A DNA stretch of 42,448 nucleotides from an uncultured Parabacteroides sp. (GTDB lineage Bacteria > Bacteroidota > Bacteroidia > Bacteroidales > Tannerellaceae). The position numbers and the translations under genes are program-made. The stretch spans positions 1 through 42,448 of the forward strand of contig CASEMX010000021.1 of NCBI GenBank assembly GCA_949289155.1, written 5' to 3'. Positions within the stretch are counted from its first letter, which is position 1; each line of letters begins with the position of its first letter. The notes below the pieces were generated by a model. It was not told the DNA's origin. It did not search any database and saw only the letters and a program-made list of their open reading frames with translations. Positions 17,265 to 24,757 of the stretch are shown here, one piece after another.

Positions 17265-18554
17265 TTACAACTCAACGACTATGGGGCGCGTAGGAGCATT
17301 GGCCCTTGTTGTCGCCTCCTCTATCGAAACAACATTTATCGTTATCGGGAATAGCTGAGTTTTTGTCTTTCCACTATCAGTAAATGTCGCTTTCAATTCC
17401 AAAGTTATCGTTCCTGTCAACCCCGCCGAGAAATTGTAATTATCGAGAATTGTCAGAATATCATTCTCATCAGCACTCAATTCGCCCAACTCCAATTTCG
17501 TAAGAGTGCCAGTTTGAGTTAACTCATAACTCCAATCAACACCCGCTATTGCCACATTATCTGCATTTTTCAATGCGACTTTCAAATTCACCGCGCTGGC
17601 TCCCTCCGGCAACTCGATTGTATAACCACTTATCAAAGGATTTTTAATCACCCCGATAGGCCCATGCTGATAGGAAGAACCGTTAAAATCCAACCGATAA
17701 TCTGACAAATGAATCACCAATGGCAATATCTGATTACGCTGAACAGTACGGGTAAAGGTATTGGAGCGCGTTCTCGTTCCATCATTCAGGGAGACAGTAA
17801 ATGTGCCGCTGGTTTCATGCAAGTAAAAAGAGGTTGTATTCTCTTCACCTACTTTTGCATCCTGCCAACTCCAATCCGTTAAATCGCCTATATTTGCCGG
17901 CAAACTAAAGCTGCCTTCTGCAGCATACAGTGAGGTTTGCGAAGGCAACAGCTTCTCTATTTTGAAATCAGAAATAGTTGAAGTGGTAGCAGTTGTTTCC
18001 GCGCCATCTCCATCCCCCATCACGATACTCACCTTCATCTGCGCCACCATGCGGGTCAATGTTACAGTCTCTGTACTTCCGTCGATTGTCCATTCCGTTT
18101 TGGCAGACATCGGGACGGTTTTGTCTGTTGCATTGACCATACTGATGGCATTGACGAACGGATTGGAATCATAATCTATATCCTCTGTCGTATTCGCAAG
18201 GGCATAGACTTGATAGGTTTTACCGTTGATTAATTGAATTGTTTTTTTGGATGTACCTTCATAGCTTGTTTCATCGGTTCCATCAAAAGTAAAGTTATCC
18301 TGATTCAATGTGATAGTACTGCTACCATCGGTGATGTAAATCTTCAACGTAGAGACCTTATAGTCATCTTCTACTAAGCTGGCTGTATTATCCGCCCTTG
18401 TCTGTATCTCTTCTGGCGCGGAGGTGGTGAGCCGTACCGTTACCGGCACTAACTCCCCCTGTCCGGAGCCGGGCATATCGTCCGATTCGCAACCCCAGAA
18501 GGCGAGGAGCGGGACGAATGCGAGGAGATATAATATATGATAGGTATGTTTCAT
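17265..18554 (-). CDS. Fimbrillin-like lipoprotein, probable minor pilus subunit
   Basis: 429-residue lipoprotein. The signal peptide ends in the lipobox AFWGC with Cys22 as the lipidation site, followed by ESDD. Residues about 38-60 (VPVTVRLTTSAPEEIQTRA) resemble the N-terminal strand and arginine-type protease site found in Bacteroidales fimbrillins. The rest is beta-rich with motifs like KTYQVYALANT and VTLTRMVAQMKVSI, which recur in FimA/Mfa-like folds. It follows the Mfa2-like gene by 11 bases in the same operon, so a tip or accessory subunit role is likely. The exact fimbrillin subfamily cannot be told by eye. Confidence 0.7.
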   Translation of the reverse strand: MKHTYHILYLLAFVPLLAFWGCESDDMPGSGQGELVPVTVRLTTSAPEEIQTRADNTASLVEDDYKVSTLKIYITDGSSTITLNQDNFTFDGTDETSYEGTSKKTIQLINGKTYQVYALANTTEDIDYDSNPFVNAISMVNATDKTVPMSAKTEWTIDGSTETVTLTRMVAQMKVSIVMGDGDGAETTATTSTISDFKIEKLLPSQTSLYAAEGSFSLPANIGDLTDWSWQDAKVGEENTTSFYLHETSGTFTVSLNDGTRTRSNTFTRTVQRNQILPLVIHLSDYRLDFNGSSYQHGPIGVIKNPLISGYTIELPEGASAVNLKVALKNADNVAIAGVDWSYELTQTGTLTKLELGELSADENDILTILDNYNFSAGLTGTITLELKATFTDSGKTKTQLFPITINVVSIEEATTRANAPTRPIVVEL

Positions 18555-18565
18555 AGTCCGCCTCC

Positions 18566-19567
18566 TTATCTGCCTAAGTTCACATCATCCAAGCGGATGG
18601 TCCAGTCGTTGACAATGATTTCGAGGCAATGCGCCTTTCCGCCAATCATATCGAGATAGGCCATGATGACATATTCGTCCTGCCGGTCCAAATACTCTTG
18701 TGCCTCCATATCATGCGATTCCATCTTGGTAAGCAGCAAAAGGTCGGTCAGGTTCACATCGAGGAACGGCGCATTCTCGCTTTTATGGGTAATGGTAAGT
18801 GATGTTTCTGTGCCTTCCATCAGCCGGAGCGTATTCAGTTCGGAGCAAACTGCCTGATAAACTGCCGTGCCATTCACATCGTTCACCGTCTCCACTCCTT
18901 GATAATAGGGCAACCAAGTCACCATTGCATCCGACACCGGATGATTCTGATAATCCAAATCGCCATTCCGTGTAGTGGCACGGATAGTGAAATCGTCGGC
19001 ATTAAGTGCGGTTCCGCTATTGGCATCAATCAAAACCAAACGAATCTTTTTCGTATTCTTCACCAGCGGAAACTCCGTATCGGTCTCCCCGCCAGCCGGA
19101 ATGGTCAGCTTCAGCGTACCTTGAAACAAACCCAGCAACTCGCGGCTCACCACGCCGTTATCCTGCTTGACAGCCATCTGCCAATCGCTCATCGAAGCCC
19201 CCGCCTCCGGCTTTGTCCATGTATAGTCTGTTTCGTTCAATCCTGCCCAAGCAAGAAGCTGGTAATTGCCCGGCTCCAAATCCACCTTGATGCGATTGGT
19301 CTCCAAGTCACTGCCCGAAACCGTCTGCGAGCGGAGGAATTTCCCTGCCTCGTCGAAGATAAAGAGTTCCACCTGCTTTGCCGTTTCTTGACAAGTCATT
19401 TCCGGCACAAAAGCATCTGCCTGCTTCATATTATAGGTATAGCTGAAATGCAGGTAATGGTCGCACGGCTCAATGTCCTCGTGGATATAATCGCACGAAG
19501 CCGCTCCCAACAACATCAATGCCAAGAGCACCGTAGATTTAAATGTGTTATATAGTTTCATGTCCAT
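18566..19567 (-). CDS. FimB/Mfa2-family fimbrial anchor lipoprotein
   Basis: About 333 residues. The signal peptide ends in the lipobox LGAASC, then DYIHEDIEPCDHYLHFSYTY, closely resembling the start of FimB/Mfa2-family (DUF1812) proteins (an acidic stretch, a Cys, then F-x-Y-x-Y-N and ADAF). In Porphyromonas, Mfa2 anchors the Mfa1 fimbria to the outer membrane and limits its length; the same role is inferred here. A second in-frame ATG at 19561 (MKLYNTF) is an equally good start. It lies 38 bases downstream of the Mfa1-like gene and 11 bases before the next lipoprotein gene, so it is translated as part of the fimbrial operon. Confidence 0.82.
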   Translation of the reverse strand: MDMKLYNTFKSTVLLALMLLGAASCDYIHEDIEPCDHYLHFSYTYNMKQADAFVPEMTCQETAKQVELFIFDEAGKFLRSQTVSGSDLETNRIKVDLEPGNYQLLAWAGLNETDYTWTKPEAGASMSDWQMAVKQDNGVVSRELLGLFQGTLKLTIPAGGETDTEFPLVKNTKKIRLVLIDANSGTALNADDFTIRATTRNGDLDYQNHPVSDAMVTWLPYYQGVETVNDVNGTAVYQAVCSELNTLRLMEGTETSLTITHKSENAPFLDVNLTDLLLLTKMESHDMEAQEYLDRQDEYVIMAYLDMIGGKAHCLEIIVNDWTIRLDDVNLGR

Positions 19568-19604
19568 TCAATTAATAATTAAAAGGTAATAATAAAAAAC
19601 GTCT

Positions 19605-21209
19605 TTACAGGTAAACATCTTCTGGTTTCAAAGTCGTCCATGGTTCCACCGTAACCGTTACCTGTATATTCTCCGGCTGAGGCTCTGGTTCTGGATCAGG
19701 ATCAGGCGTTGGGTCGGGGTCAGGTGTTGGATCTGGATCTGGAACAGGCTCGGGCTCGGGCTCGGGATCAGGGTCAGGAGTAGGCTCTGGTTCATCGGTC
19801 GGTTCCTCTTCCGGGAAGGGAACCTCATCGCCTAATCCATAAATATTGTTGACCAATAGCCGATAGATGTTATTACGTACAATGGCATACTCCATGATTC
19901 CGTTCGCACCGCTGTTTTCATCGTCCGAATGACGTACCCGCCAAACATAATAGCAAAGTCCGTTATGGTATTCGCGAACCAAAGCGTTCGTTCCTTCGGC
20001 CGCTGCTTCTGCTTCAGCACGAGTCGGGAAGATTTCATCGCGAACCCGATAGAAAGTTTCGCCCTCTTCATAGCCTGCCGGTGTATATTGCGCTTGGAAT
20101 ACCACCATCGTACGATACGCATCCGTCTGATTCTCGCGACTCATAGTATTCTCCATCGTATAGCCCAACCGATACCAATCGCCTACAGCAGCTCCTTCAC
20201 TTACCGCAGCTTCCCATCGCGCCTGCTCATTGCCGAACGAGGTATAATAAGCGGTATAGAGTGAGGAAACCGGACGAGTGCCACTGCCTCCATTCACAGG
20301 GTCGAAAGCATTGCGCGACACATTGGCATTTGTCTTGACCAAACTCCACGGATCGACCACATAGTTTCGCTGGATACCCCCTTCAACAGGAAGCTCATCC
20401 CCTAAATAAGTAAGGGAAGAAGAGATCGTCAAAGCCCCATCGACAGGAGCCGCCACACGTTTCAACAAATAAGAACCGGCAGTCATCCTATTCAGAATCA
20501 TCGCACCGGTAATCTTTGCCTCCCCCTGTCCATATATTTTATCGGAAACTGCATATCGCTCTTTTGCCGAACGATAATCGATACGTGCTGCCACTCGCTC
20601 TACCTCTACTGTAGCATCAGCCGGTTCATCAATCGTATTGCCACAAAGCATTACCTTATCTTCCGTATGCCCATCAGAAGTCATCACAAAGCGTGAATAA
20701 GCACCTTCCGATTCCTTCCATGCTGAAGTCAACAAATAATCCCGTACCCCTCCGAGCGTCTTGCCTTGCAATGCCTGACGCAAATCGCCTGCATTGGCAA
20801 CCGCCAACAGGTCATATTCTCCGGCAGGAAGATTGACCTTCACCGGTTCCGTACGGTTATCTCCATTTATCTTTTCACGCTCAAAATAGAATATCTTATC
20901 GATAGGCGTTAACGCATCCGCATTACTTTGCGTATCGGCTTGATAAAAAAGAAGCGTTAAGTCATCGATACGATTCTCATAATCGAATCCCATTTCTGAT
21001 CCGTCTCCCGGTTCTCCTCCCGTAGGATTCGCACGAGTGGAAAGCGGATTAGCCGAAGTGAGACGCACCGTAACATAGGAACCGATGCCATCCATCTCAT
21101 CCACGCTTCCGCCTGCAGTCTGCAACTCATCCGTACAAGCTGTCGGAAAGAATAGCAACAATCCCACCGCCAACGGAATAAGTCGTTTCGTTTTTCGGTT
21201 TATATACAT
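19605..21209 (-). CDS. Mfa1-like major fimbrillin lipoprotein with Pro/Asp/Glu linker
   Basis: 534-residue lipoprotein, probably the main shaft subunit. The lipobox is FFPTAC (Cys25). The mature N-terminus contains VTVRLTSANPLSTRANP, with an Arg at the position where fimbrillins are cut by an arginine-specific protease before donor-strand assembly (family knowledge). Other Mfa1-like landmarks are YDLLAVANAGDLRQALQGK, VERVAARIDYR and the C-terminal segment NNIYRLLVNNIYGLGDEVPF, followed by a last strand IQVTVTVEPWTTL. Unusually, about 45 residues made almost only of Pro, Asp and Glu (nucleotides about 19677-19815) are inserted between these two last elements. The upstream neighbour is the DUF3868/OmpA protein. 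Confidence 0.82.
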   Translation of the reverse strand: MYINRKTKRLIPLAVGLLLFFPTACTDELQTAGGSVDEMDGIGSYVTVRLTSANPLSTRANPTGGEPGDGSEMGFDYENRIDDLTLLFYQADTQSNADALTPIDKIFYFEREKINGDNRTEPVKVNLPAGEYDLLAVANAGDLRQALQGKTLGGVRDYLLTSAWKESEGAYSRFVMTSDGHTEDKVMLCGNTIDEPADATVEVERVAARIDYRSAKERYAVSDKIYGQGEAKITGAMILNRMTAGSYLLKRVAAPVDGALTISSSLTYLGDELPVEGGIQRNYVVDPWSLVKTNANVSRNAFDPVNGGSGTRPVSSLYTAYYTSFGNEQARWEAAVSEGAAVGDWYRLGYTMENTMSRENQTDAYRTMVVFQAQYTPAGYEEGETFYRVRDEIFPTRAEAEAAAEGTNALVREYHNGLCYYVWRVRHSDDENSGANGIMEYAIVRNNIYRLLVNNIYGLGDEVPFPEEEPTDEPEPTPDPDPEPEPEPVPDPDPTPDPDPTPDPDPEPEPQPENIQVTVTVEPWTTLKPEDVYL

Positions 21210-21236
21210 AGTATTTCTCTACTTATTTTATAGGGA

Positions 21237-22685
21237 TTATTCCTTACGTTTCTCTTCTATCTGACGTAGATTATCCTGAGCCTGAACAGATACAGCCGGA
21301 ACATCTTTCAATGTCTCCAATATTCCTTCCGCTTCATCCAGTTTCCCTTCGTGCATCAACAAGGCGGCTTCGGCGAGTTGCTTTTCAGGGCAATCCTGTG
21401 CTTTAGTCAGATAGCGGCGTGCCTTATCGAATTGTTTCGCTTGAATTGCCGAGATGGCTGCATTCAGATTCGATACCGGGTCATCCGGATACATACGGAC
21501 TGCCACCTCAAACACTTCGTTGAACTCTGCCGTTCCCGGATCGTAGGTCTGCGCTACTTGGAACATTTCATTCAGGCTCAATTGCGACGGATTGCTAAAT
21601 ACCAGTTCTTTCGCTTCGTCCACTGTGAAGTTCCGAATCGTATAATTCACCGTATAATCTGAATGGCGTAATGCCGGATAAACATCCCGCAAAAGGATTT
21701 TATAAGAAGAACCTCCATTCAAGGTCTTGAGTTTCCACTCACGGGCATCCCAGTCCGTCGGTTCATCTGCACAGATAATTGCCAGCAACTCCTCCTTATC
21801 TGGCAAATTACCCTCTTCTATTGCCTTCTCCAAACCGTCCCAATCTTCCGGTTCGTAGTCAACTTGCATCTTTGCATTGCCAAAGTCGTACAGATTCTCC
21901 ACATAATTCAGCAACGACTTCGCACGATTCTCTGCCAAATACGCATTCGATTTATAACTTCCTTCCGGAGATGCATACCCTTTAATGGTCAACCCCGAAA
22001 TCGTAGCGAACTTATTATTGCGTACTGCCTCGATGCTCTTCTTTATCTTGGCTAACTCGGCAGGATTATTGCGGTATTCTGGTTGGATAGTCGTTTGGTT
22101 TACCGGGAAATCCAAATAAGCACTTCCCTCCAACTTACGTGCTTTGACCTCTTCTGCCTGCGGCGTTACATAAACCACTTGCGGTTGCAACACGATAGGT
22201 TGGGCAAAGTTCAATGCAAAGAGTGGAGATTTATTACTGCTCAACGCTTCCCAACCACATCCGCAATCGTCCATAATCAAAGATACCTGCGAACGTTCCA
22301 TCCAATCGGCATAAGGAGTATAAACCTCATAGTCCAGCGTCTGTTGTTCCCCATTATGCCGACGATACTCGAATTCCATCGGCGGATTCTGCACTTGGCG
22401 TTCCATGCGCTCATACAGGATATGGCGCGTCTTACCGTTTAAAATGATTTGAGGCAGGGCACGGAGGCTATCGCCCGATTCGATGATTGGCGTACAAACC
22501 ACCGAGCGGCTCTTCGGAATATCCATTCCGCTCACATCGATATGCATCGTTATAGCTAACTTATCGCCAACTTTCTCTGCCGATTTCTCTTTAACTAAAA
22601 AGGTTGCCTCGTCTTGATTTTGTGCCTGTGCGGAAAATGTCAATGCACAACCGCATACATATATTAATGTAGTCAACTTTCTCAT
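21237..22685 (-). CDS. DUF3868 / OmpA-like / TPR outer-membrane protein of the fimbrial operon
   Basis: 482 residues from the chosen start. A signal peptide (MRKLTTLIYVCGCALTFSAQAQ) precedes an N-terminal DUF3868-like domain. An OmpA-like segment follows (ISGLTIKGYASPEGSYKSN, then NRAKSLLNYV), and then TPR-like helices near the C-terminus (NLNAAISAIQAKQFDKARRYL, EGKLDEAEGIL). OmpA-type domains bind peptidoglycan, so it may anchor the fimbrial machinery to the cell wall; this is inference. The start at 22685 was chosen because it follows a near-perfect Shine-Dalgarno sequence (AAAGGAGGG on the minus strand) and gives a clean signal peptide. An upstream GTG at 22721 would overlap the preceding gene. 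The gene is 16 bases downstream of the DUF3575 gene. Confidence 0.83.
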   Translation of the reverse strand: MRKLTTLIYVCGCALTFSAQAQNQDEATFLVKEKSAEKVGDKLAITMHIDVSGMDIPKSRSVVCTPIIESGDSLRALPQIILNGKTRHILYERMERQVQNPPMEFEYRRHNGEQQTLDYEVYTPYADWMERSQVSLIMDDCGCGWEALSSNKSPLFALNFAQPIVLQPQVVYVTPQAEEVKARKLEGSAYLDFPVNQTTIQPEYRNNPAELAKIKKSIEAVRNNKFATISGLTIKGYASPEGSYKSNAYLAENRAKSLLNYVENLYDFGNAKMQVDYEPEDWDGLEKAIEEGNLPDKEELLAIICADEPTDWDAREWKLKTLNGGSSYKILLRDVYPALRHSDYTVNYTIRNFTVDEAKELVFSNPSQLSLNEMFQVAQTYDPGTAEFNEVFEVAVRMYPDDPVSNLNAAISAIQAKQFDKARRYLTKAQDCPEKQLAEAALLMHEGKLDEAEGILETLKDVPAVSVQAQDNLRQIEEKRKE

Positions 22686-22701
22686 CACACTTTCCCTCCT
22701 T

Positions 22702-23292
22702 TTAGAATAAATACACTGCACTAATAGCCGCCTGCGTAGGACCTACGTAATGCTTCTTCACTGTCTCAATCTTTGTTCCGCAGTTTGCACAAGGATACTT
22801 GTCGGATTCCAGATAAAGATACCCGACACCGATGGTTGCCTCGATGTTCCAATGTTTTCCGACCGCCCAGTTATAACCATAGCTGATACCTACACCGGTT
22901 CCCCAACCTTGGTGGCGTTCGTTCTCCGCACCTAAAAGTTTAATGTCCGATACATTGTAGATAAGATAAGGCACATGAAGACCTAAGAAATGTCCGTAAA
23001 AACTTTCACAAAACCAATAACGGACTTCCGGATGCAAACGGAAATGTTTAATGGACTTGCCGAAACTCCCATCATCGTTCTTGTTCTCAAATGGATTCAG
23101 TCCTACTTCTGCTTCCAAAGTCCATTTCTTAGCCAAACGGACTTCTAATCCTAAGTTTGGCGTTGTTGTACCCCAATAAAGCGCATTTGTTTTTAAACCT
23201 ACCACAGCTCCCTTATCCTGCTGGAGTGGTTCTTGGGCTGGCAATGCCCAAGATAATGAACATAGCGCCATTGCCATGAAAATATGTTTCAT
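22702..23292 (-). CDS. DUF3575 family outer-membrane protein, first gene of the fimbrial operon
   Basis: 196 residues from the ATG at 23292, giving the signal peptide MKHIFMAMALCSLSWALPAQ. The frame also extends to a TTG at 23325, but that would place a lysine-rich tail before the signal. The mature protein is a small beta-barrel-like DUF3575 protein: GLKTNALYWGTTTPNLGLE, WTLEAEVGLNPFE, HPEVRYWFCESFYGHFLGLH, then alternating aromatic strands ending in AAISAVYLF, a typical outer-membrane C-terminal aromatic residue. DUF3575 proteins commonly precede DUF3868 and Mfa1-like genes in Bacteroidales. It is the gene nearest the invertible segment, so its transcription is expected to depend on the orientation of that segment. 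Confidence 0.83.
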   Translation of the reverse strand: MKHIFMAMALCSLSWALPAQEPLQQDKGAVVGLKTNALYWGTTTPNLGLEVRLAKKWTLEAEVGLNPFENKNDDGSFGKSIKHFRLHPEVRYWFCESFYGHFLGLHVPYLIYNVSDIKLLGAENERHQGWGTGVGISYGYNWAVGKHWNIEATIGVGYLYLESDKYPCANCGTKIETVKKHYVGPTQAAISAVYLF

Positions 23293-23370
23293 ATAATCAA
23301 TTAATTGTTTGTTTTTCCGCTTCAATCAGGAGCAAAAATCATTAATTATCAATGTGTTTTCAATGGGATG

Positions 23371-23394
23371 ACCTTATTCTATAAATAAGGTTGG
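23371..23394 (+). repeat. Left inverted repeat (IRL) of the switch
   Basis: 24-base arm starting ACCTTATTCTATAAATAAGG. It has an internal palindrome, ACCTTATT-CTATA-AATAAGGT, meaning two 8-base arms around a 5-base centre. This is the form of a tyrosine-recombinase core site. It matches the reverse complement of 23552-23575 with no mismatch, and the match ends at both borders. Confidence 0.88.
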
Positions 23395-23472
23395 ACTAAA
23401 CAGTTTGTGTAATAACACAATGCATGATTTTGTTAATGCTGATAAGTTTTTCTTCAAAAAGGATTATATTTA

Positions 23473-23504
23473 TTTGTATATCTTTATATAAATGCTTTAC
23501 TTTG
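23473..23504 (+). promoter_or_regulatory. Promoter inside the invertible segment
   Basis: TTTG (23473-23476), 20 bases, then TTACTTTG (23497-23504). This matches the Bacteroidetes sigma consensus TTTG-N19-21-TAnnTTTG except for one base of the -7 box. The predicted start is near 23510. It points right as drawn and would drive the fimbrial genes only after inversion. Confidence 0.7.
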
Positions 23505-23551
23505 CAGCGATTATGTAATGAATGGGCAGGTAGTAGCAGGAGCAAAAGTGC

Positions 23552-23575
23552 CCAACCTTATTTATAGAATAAGGT
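23552..23575 (-). repeat. Right inverted repeat (IRR) of the switch
   Basis: Exact reverse complement of 23371-23394. It begins CCAACCTTATTTATAG and ends AATAAGGT. Confidence 0.88.
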
Positions 23576-23576
23576 A

Positions 23577-23594
23577 TTATTTATAGAATAAGGT
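23577..23594 (-). repeat. Extra partial copy of the switch repeat
   Basis: TTATTTATAGAATAAGGT repeats the last 18 bases of IRR directly, one base after IRR ends. It keeps most of the palindromic core. It may be an accessory recombinase site or a second, weaker crossover site. Confidence 0.75.
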
Positions 23595-23680
23595 CAAAAA
23601 TACTGCGCTTATAGGAGCACAGAAAAGCGGATATTAGGTTTGTCTCTACGATTATTAAGAAAAAATACAGGATTATTTCG

Positions 23681-23724
23681 AAAAAAATATCGGTTATTTC
23701 ACAGAGAATAACCGATATTTTTTT
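23681..23724 (-). terminator. Bidirectional terminator between the switch and the recombinase gene
   Basis: ATATCGGTTATT (23687-23698) pairs perfectly with AATAACCGATAT (23707-23718) around an 8-base loop. There is an A-run before the stem and a T-run after it, so it can end transcripts from both sides. It would stop the recombinase message and also the rightward transcript made in the OFF orientation. The rest of 23595-23743 shows nothing else. Confidence 0.88.
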
Positions 23725-23743
23725 AGAGAAATGGTAATAAATT

Positions 23744-24670
23744 TTATTTCAGCACTAACTTCTCGACCGAATCGATTACCTTTTGATTTGCTTTGTCCTG
23801 TTCCAGCCTATCCAACTGCTCTAAATAGATGCGAGTCGTCTTCTCCGAGGTATGGCCCAATGCTTTGCCGATAATCGAGATGGGTATGTGCCGTTGAAAA
23901 GCAACCGAAGCCCACGTATGCCGGAACACATACGACGAGAGCTTGACCGGAAGATGGAGCCGCCAACTGATTTCCTGCAGTGCCAGATTATATCGATGGA
24001 GCAAGTGTTTGTATTTGGAATGGCTTCCCATTTTCTCCATCCACGGGAAGAGGTATGGAGAGGGATTCTCATACTTGTTCAGGATTCTCTTCATGCCGGG
24101 AGTCAGCCGGATGCTTATCGTGATGCCGGTCTTATGCCGGTGATAAGTCAGGATATCCCCCACTATGTTCTCTTTCTTCAGGTGCAACACATCGACAAAG
24201 GACATTCCGCAAGCCATGAAACAGAACAATGCCACATCGGCCGCCCATTCCAGATGACTCTCTTCCCCTCTCCACCGCACACGGGCAAGCTGTTCTACCC
24301 AACGGAGCGGAATCGCCCGTTTAGAGGTCTCTTCCCGTTTCAGCTTCAATCCGTTAAAAGAGGGCTGATTAGCGGGAACCATCAAGCCACTCCGGACAGC
24401 TGCGTTATAGATGGCCCGCAAGCAACTCAGGTAACTATTGACTGAATTGGTGCGCAAGCCCATGCTCTTCAGGTAAGCCCCGAAGTCCGCTACCATCGTC
24501 GGTGTTATCTCCTCCATCCGATAATCCTTTCGGTCCAAGAACTGCAGGAAATGGTTGCCTGCTGCCCGATATAACTCTGCCGTACTCTGCTTTCCCAACC
24601 GACGTTTCTCTTGAATCCGCCGACTGATGTAATCTGCTACCAATGGGGATTTCGTTTTGTTTCTCTTCAT
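23744..24670 (-). CDS. Tyrosine recombinase, probable DNA invertase of the fimbrial switch
   Basis: 308-residue site-specific recombinase. It has an N-terminal SAM-like core-binding domain (about residues 8-105; QSTAELYRAAGNHFLQFLDR, NSVNSYLSCLRAIYNAA) and a C-terminal catalytic domain. Visible catalytic residues are Lys180 (RHKTG), Arg250 (SSYVFRHTWAS), His273 (KALGHTS) and the nucleophile Tyr282 (TTRIYLEQL). The first catalytic Arg is replaced by Ser157 (CGMSFVDVL), as is known for IntDOT and related Bacteroides recombinases. It lacks the long Arm-binding N-terminus of many transposon integrases. It lies 150 bases from a pair of perfect inverted repeats, so a local DNA invertase is the best reading. 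It is transcribed towards the switch and ends at the terminator at 23681-23724. Confidence 0.88.
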   Translation of the reverse strand: MKRNKTKSPLVADYISRRIQEKRRLGKQSTAELYRAAGNHFLQFLDRKDYRMEEITPTMVADFGAYLKSMGLRTNSVNSYLSCLRAIYNAAVRSGLMVPANQPSFNGLKLKREETSKRAIPLRWVEQLARVRWRGEESHLEWAADVALFCFMACGMSFVDVLHLKKENIVGDILTYHRHKTGITISIRLTPGMKRILNKYENPSPYLFPWMEKMGSHSKYKHLLHRYNLALQEISWRLHLPVKLSSYVFRHTWASVAFQRHIPISIIGKALGHTSEKTTRIYLEQLDRLEQDKANQKVIDSVEKLVLK

Positions 24671-24722
24671 ATCCAGTCTGTTTAAATAAGATAAGTTATT
24701 ATGTACAATCCATCCAAATTGC

Positions 24723-24730
24723 TAATTTTG
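24723..24730 (+). promoter_or_regulatory. -7 box upstream of the cytochrome c assembly gene
   Basis: TAATTTTG matches TAnnTTTG exactly and lies 27 bases before the ATG at 24758. No clear -33 TTTG is visible. On the other strand a weaker promoter for the recombinase may use TTTG at 24715-24718 and TATCTTAT at 24686-24693 (21 bases between). Confidence 0.5.
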
Positions 24731-24757
24731 CGCCCGAATCTATAAAGATATGGAAGT

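Larger units (their letters stand above)
23371..23575. other. Invertible promoter segment (phase switch), shown in OFF orientation
   Basis: A 205-base segment bounded by perfect 24-base inverted repeats, with a 157-base AT-rich interior carrying one good Bacteroidetes promoter. It lies between the first fimbrial gene and a tyrosine recombinase gene. In this assembly the promoter points right, away from the fimbrial operon, towards a strong terminator. Inversion would move the predicted transcript start to about 23435 and give a leader of about 143 bases to the DUF3575 ATG. I see no leftward promoter inside the segment. Inversion itself is inferred from the layout. Confidence 0.82.

Noticed and set aside
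16769-17358. Several overlapping frames with repeated FRSVRK- or FRTLRK-like peptides
   Set aside because: They are translations of the TTCCGAA-NNN-TTCGGAA array in multiple frames on both strands; no start signals or fold-like composition.
22702-23325. Longer DUF3575 start at 23325 and longer DUF3868 start at 22721
   Set aside because: These are TTG and GTG codons that put charged tails ahead of clear signal peptides. The ATG at 23292, and the ATG at 22685 with its AAAGGAGGG site, are better.
23744-24670. Integrase of a conjugative transposon
   Set aside because: It is short, lacks an Arm-binding domain, and has no mobilisation genes or element ends nearby, but does have adjacent perfect inverted repeats, so a local invertase fits better.
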